Of a DNA stretch of 7,316 bases, positions 7,011 through 7,316 are shown in pieces; the stretch's first letter is position 1, and each line of letters opens with the position of its first letter. The stretch spans positions 1-7,316 of the forward strand of contig JAUWDF010000030.1 in the NCBI GenBank assembly GCA_030608925.1. The letters are read 5' to 3'. Below the pieces are notes generated by a model that ran no database searches, was not told the origin of the DNA, and saw only the letters and a list, made by a program, of their open reading frames with translations. The translations under genes were made by a program, and so were the position numbers. Origin of the DNA: Candidatus Bathyarchaeota archaeon. Its GTDB lineage: Archaea > Thermoproteota > Bathyarchaeia > Bathyarchaeales > SOJC01.

Positions 7011-7036
7011 TAGGTCAACATAATAATGTTAGTCTA
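7011..7036. promoter_or_regulatory. 26-bp palindrome, likely operator of the DtxR-family regulator
   Basis: The element has arms TAG-n3-AACAT (7011-7021) and ATGTT-n3-CTA (7026-7036) around AATA. By my count 18 of 26 positions are symmetric, including both five-base inner arms and the outer TAG/CTA. DtxR, IdeR and MntR proteins bind palindromes of about 19-22 bp with TAG/CTA-type outer ends in promoters of iron or manganese genes. Its place between feoA and the regulator gene suits metal-dependent control of feoAB together with autoregulation. The assignment to this regulator is inference. Confidence 0.55.
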
Positions 7037-7058
7037 GGCTATCATAGAAGGGTAGCGT

Positions 7059-7316
7059 GTGGAATCAGATATAACAGTTGAGATGAGTAGAAGCGAACAA
7101 AGCTATATTGAAACAATATACAATCTTATCAAAGAACATGGCTACGCAAGAGTCATCGACATAGCAACAAAATTAAGTGTAAAACCTCCAAGCGTAACAA
7201 ACATGCTTCAAAGACTGGATGAACGAAAATTCGTCACCTACATAAAATACCGAGGAGTCATTCTAACTGACAAAGGAAAAATAATAGCGGAAACCTTGGA
7301 AAAACGACATCAATCG
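7059..7316 (+). CDS. DtxR/MntR-family metal-dependent transcription regulator (partial, 3' end outside window)
   Basis: Only the first 86 residues are present, and the frame is still open at the right edge. They form the DNA-binding half of a DtxR/MntR-type repressor: YIETIYNLIKEHGYARV (16-32), the winged-helix recognition region DIATKLSVKPPSVTNMLQRL (34-53), the wing VTYIKYRGVILTDKGK (59-74), and the start of the dimerisation helix ending RHQS. The spacing matches Bacillus subtilis MntR: E18 and H84 fall at the metal ligands Glu11 and His77, but the Asp8 position is Ser15. The start is probably GTG at 7059, with a weak GAAGGG (7047-7052) before it; ATG at 7083 is a possible shorter start. 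Divergent from feoAB, so it most likely senses Fe(II) or Mn(II) and represses iron uptake. The metal-ligand residues of the second half cannot be checked. Confidence 0.92.
   Translation, partial: MESDITVEMSRSEQSYIETIYNLIKEHGYARVIDIATKLSVKPPSVTNMLQRLDERKFVTYIKYRGVILTDKGKIIAETLEKRHQS

Noticed and set aside
7083..7316. ATG at 7083 as the start of the regulator
   Set aside because: Possible, but GTG at 7059 is in frame, follows a purine-rich GAAGGG and gives the usual short N-terminal lead before the first helix; kept only as an alternative.

Overview
The window reads as archaeal chromosomal DNA. The grounds are: promoters look like TATA elements rather than -35/-10 boxes; several genes start with GTG or TTG behind short purine-rich ribosome sites; the largest gene encodes an extracellular, sequon-rich protein with a C-terminal PEF-type (archaeosortase-like) anchor; and the N-terminal DTDGD plus beta-sandwich architecture is one I associate with archaeal surface proteins. 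Among archaea, an Asgard (Thorarchaeia-like) or Bathyarchaeia-like source is my best guess, but this is an inference from protein style, not from a marker gene.

Layout from left to right. Positions 3-131 are the probable 3' end of an unrecognised + strand gene, followed by about 180 bases of AT-rich spacer with inverted repeats. A minus-strand gene (310-2712) encodes an 800-residue secreted or membrane-anchored protein. A 104-base divergent promoter region (2713-2816), framed by a near-perfect 12-bp inverted repeat, separates it from a + strand ABC-transporter pair. That pair is a MacB/FtsX-type permease (2817-4001) and its LolD/MacB-type ATPase (3998-4687), with overlapping stop and start. 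A 61-base convergent spacer holds two small palindromes. The minus-strand ferrous-iron uptake operon feoA-feoB (6961 to 4749) follows, also with overlapping stop and start. Upstream of feoA, a 97-base divergent spacer carries a clear 26-bp palindrome, and then a + strand DtxR/MntR-family regulator begins at 7059 and runs off the window.

Functional picture. The right half is a self-contained iron module: FeoB is the membrane permease with its own G-protein domain, FeoA is its small SH3-like partner, and the divergent DtxR-family protein is the likely metal-sensing regulator acting through the palindrome. Two details stand out: a histidine-rich loop in FeoA, and a serine where MntR-type regulators have an aspartate metal ligand. 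The left half looks like an envelope module. A type VII (MacB-like) ABC transporter is divergently paired with a large, heavily glycosylatable surface protein containing internal ~60-residue repeats. No MacA-like adaptor is visible, so the surface protein is a candidate extracellular partner, but only by position.

In a handful of sampled lines the feo side is lower in GC (about 38-48%) than the surface-protein/ABC side (about 42-53%), so the two halves may have different histories. No tRNA, rRNA, CRISPR array, transposase or prophage gene was seen.
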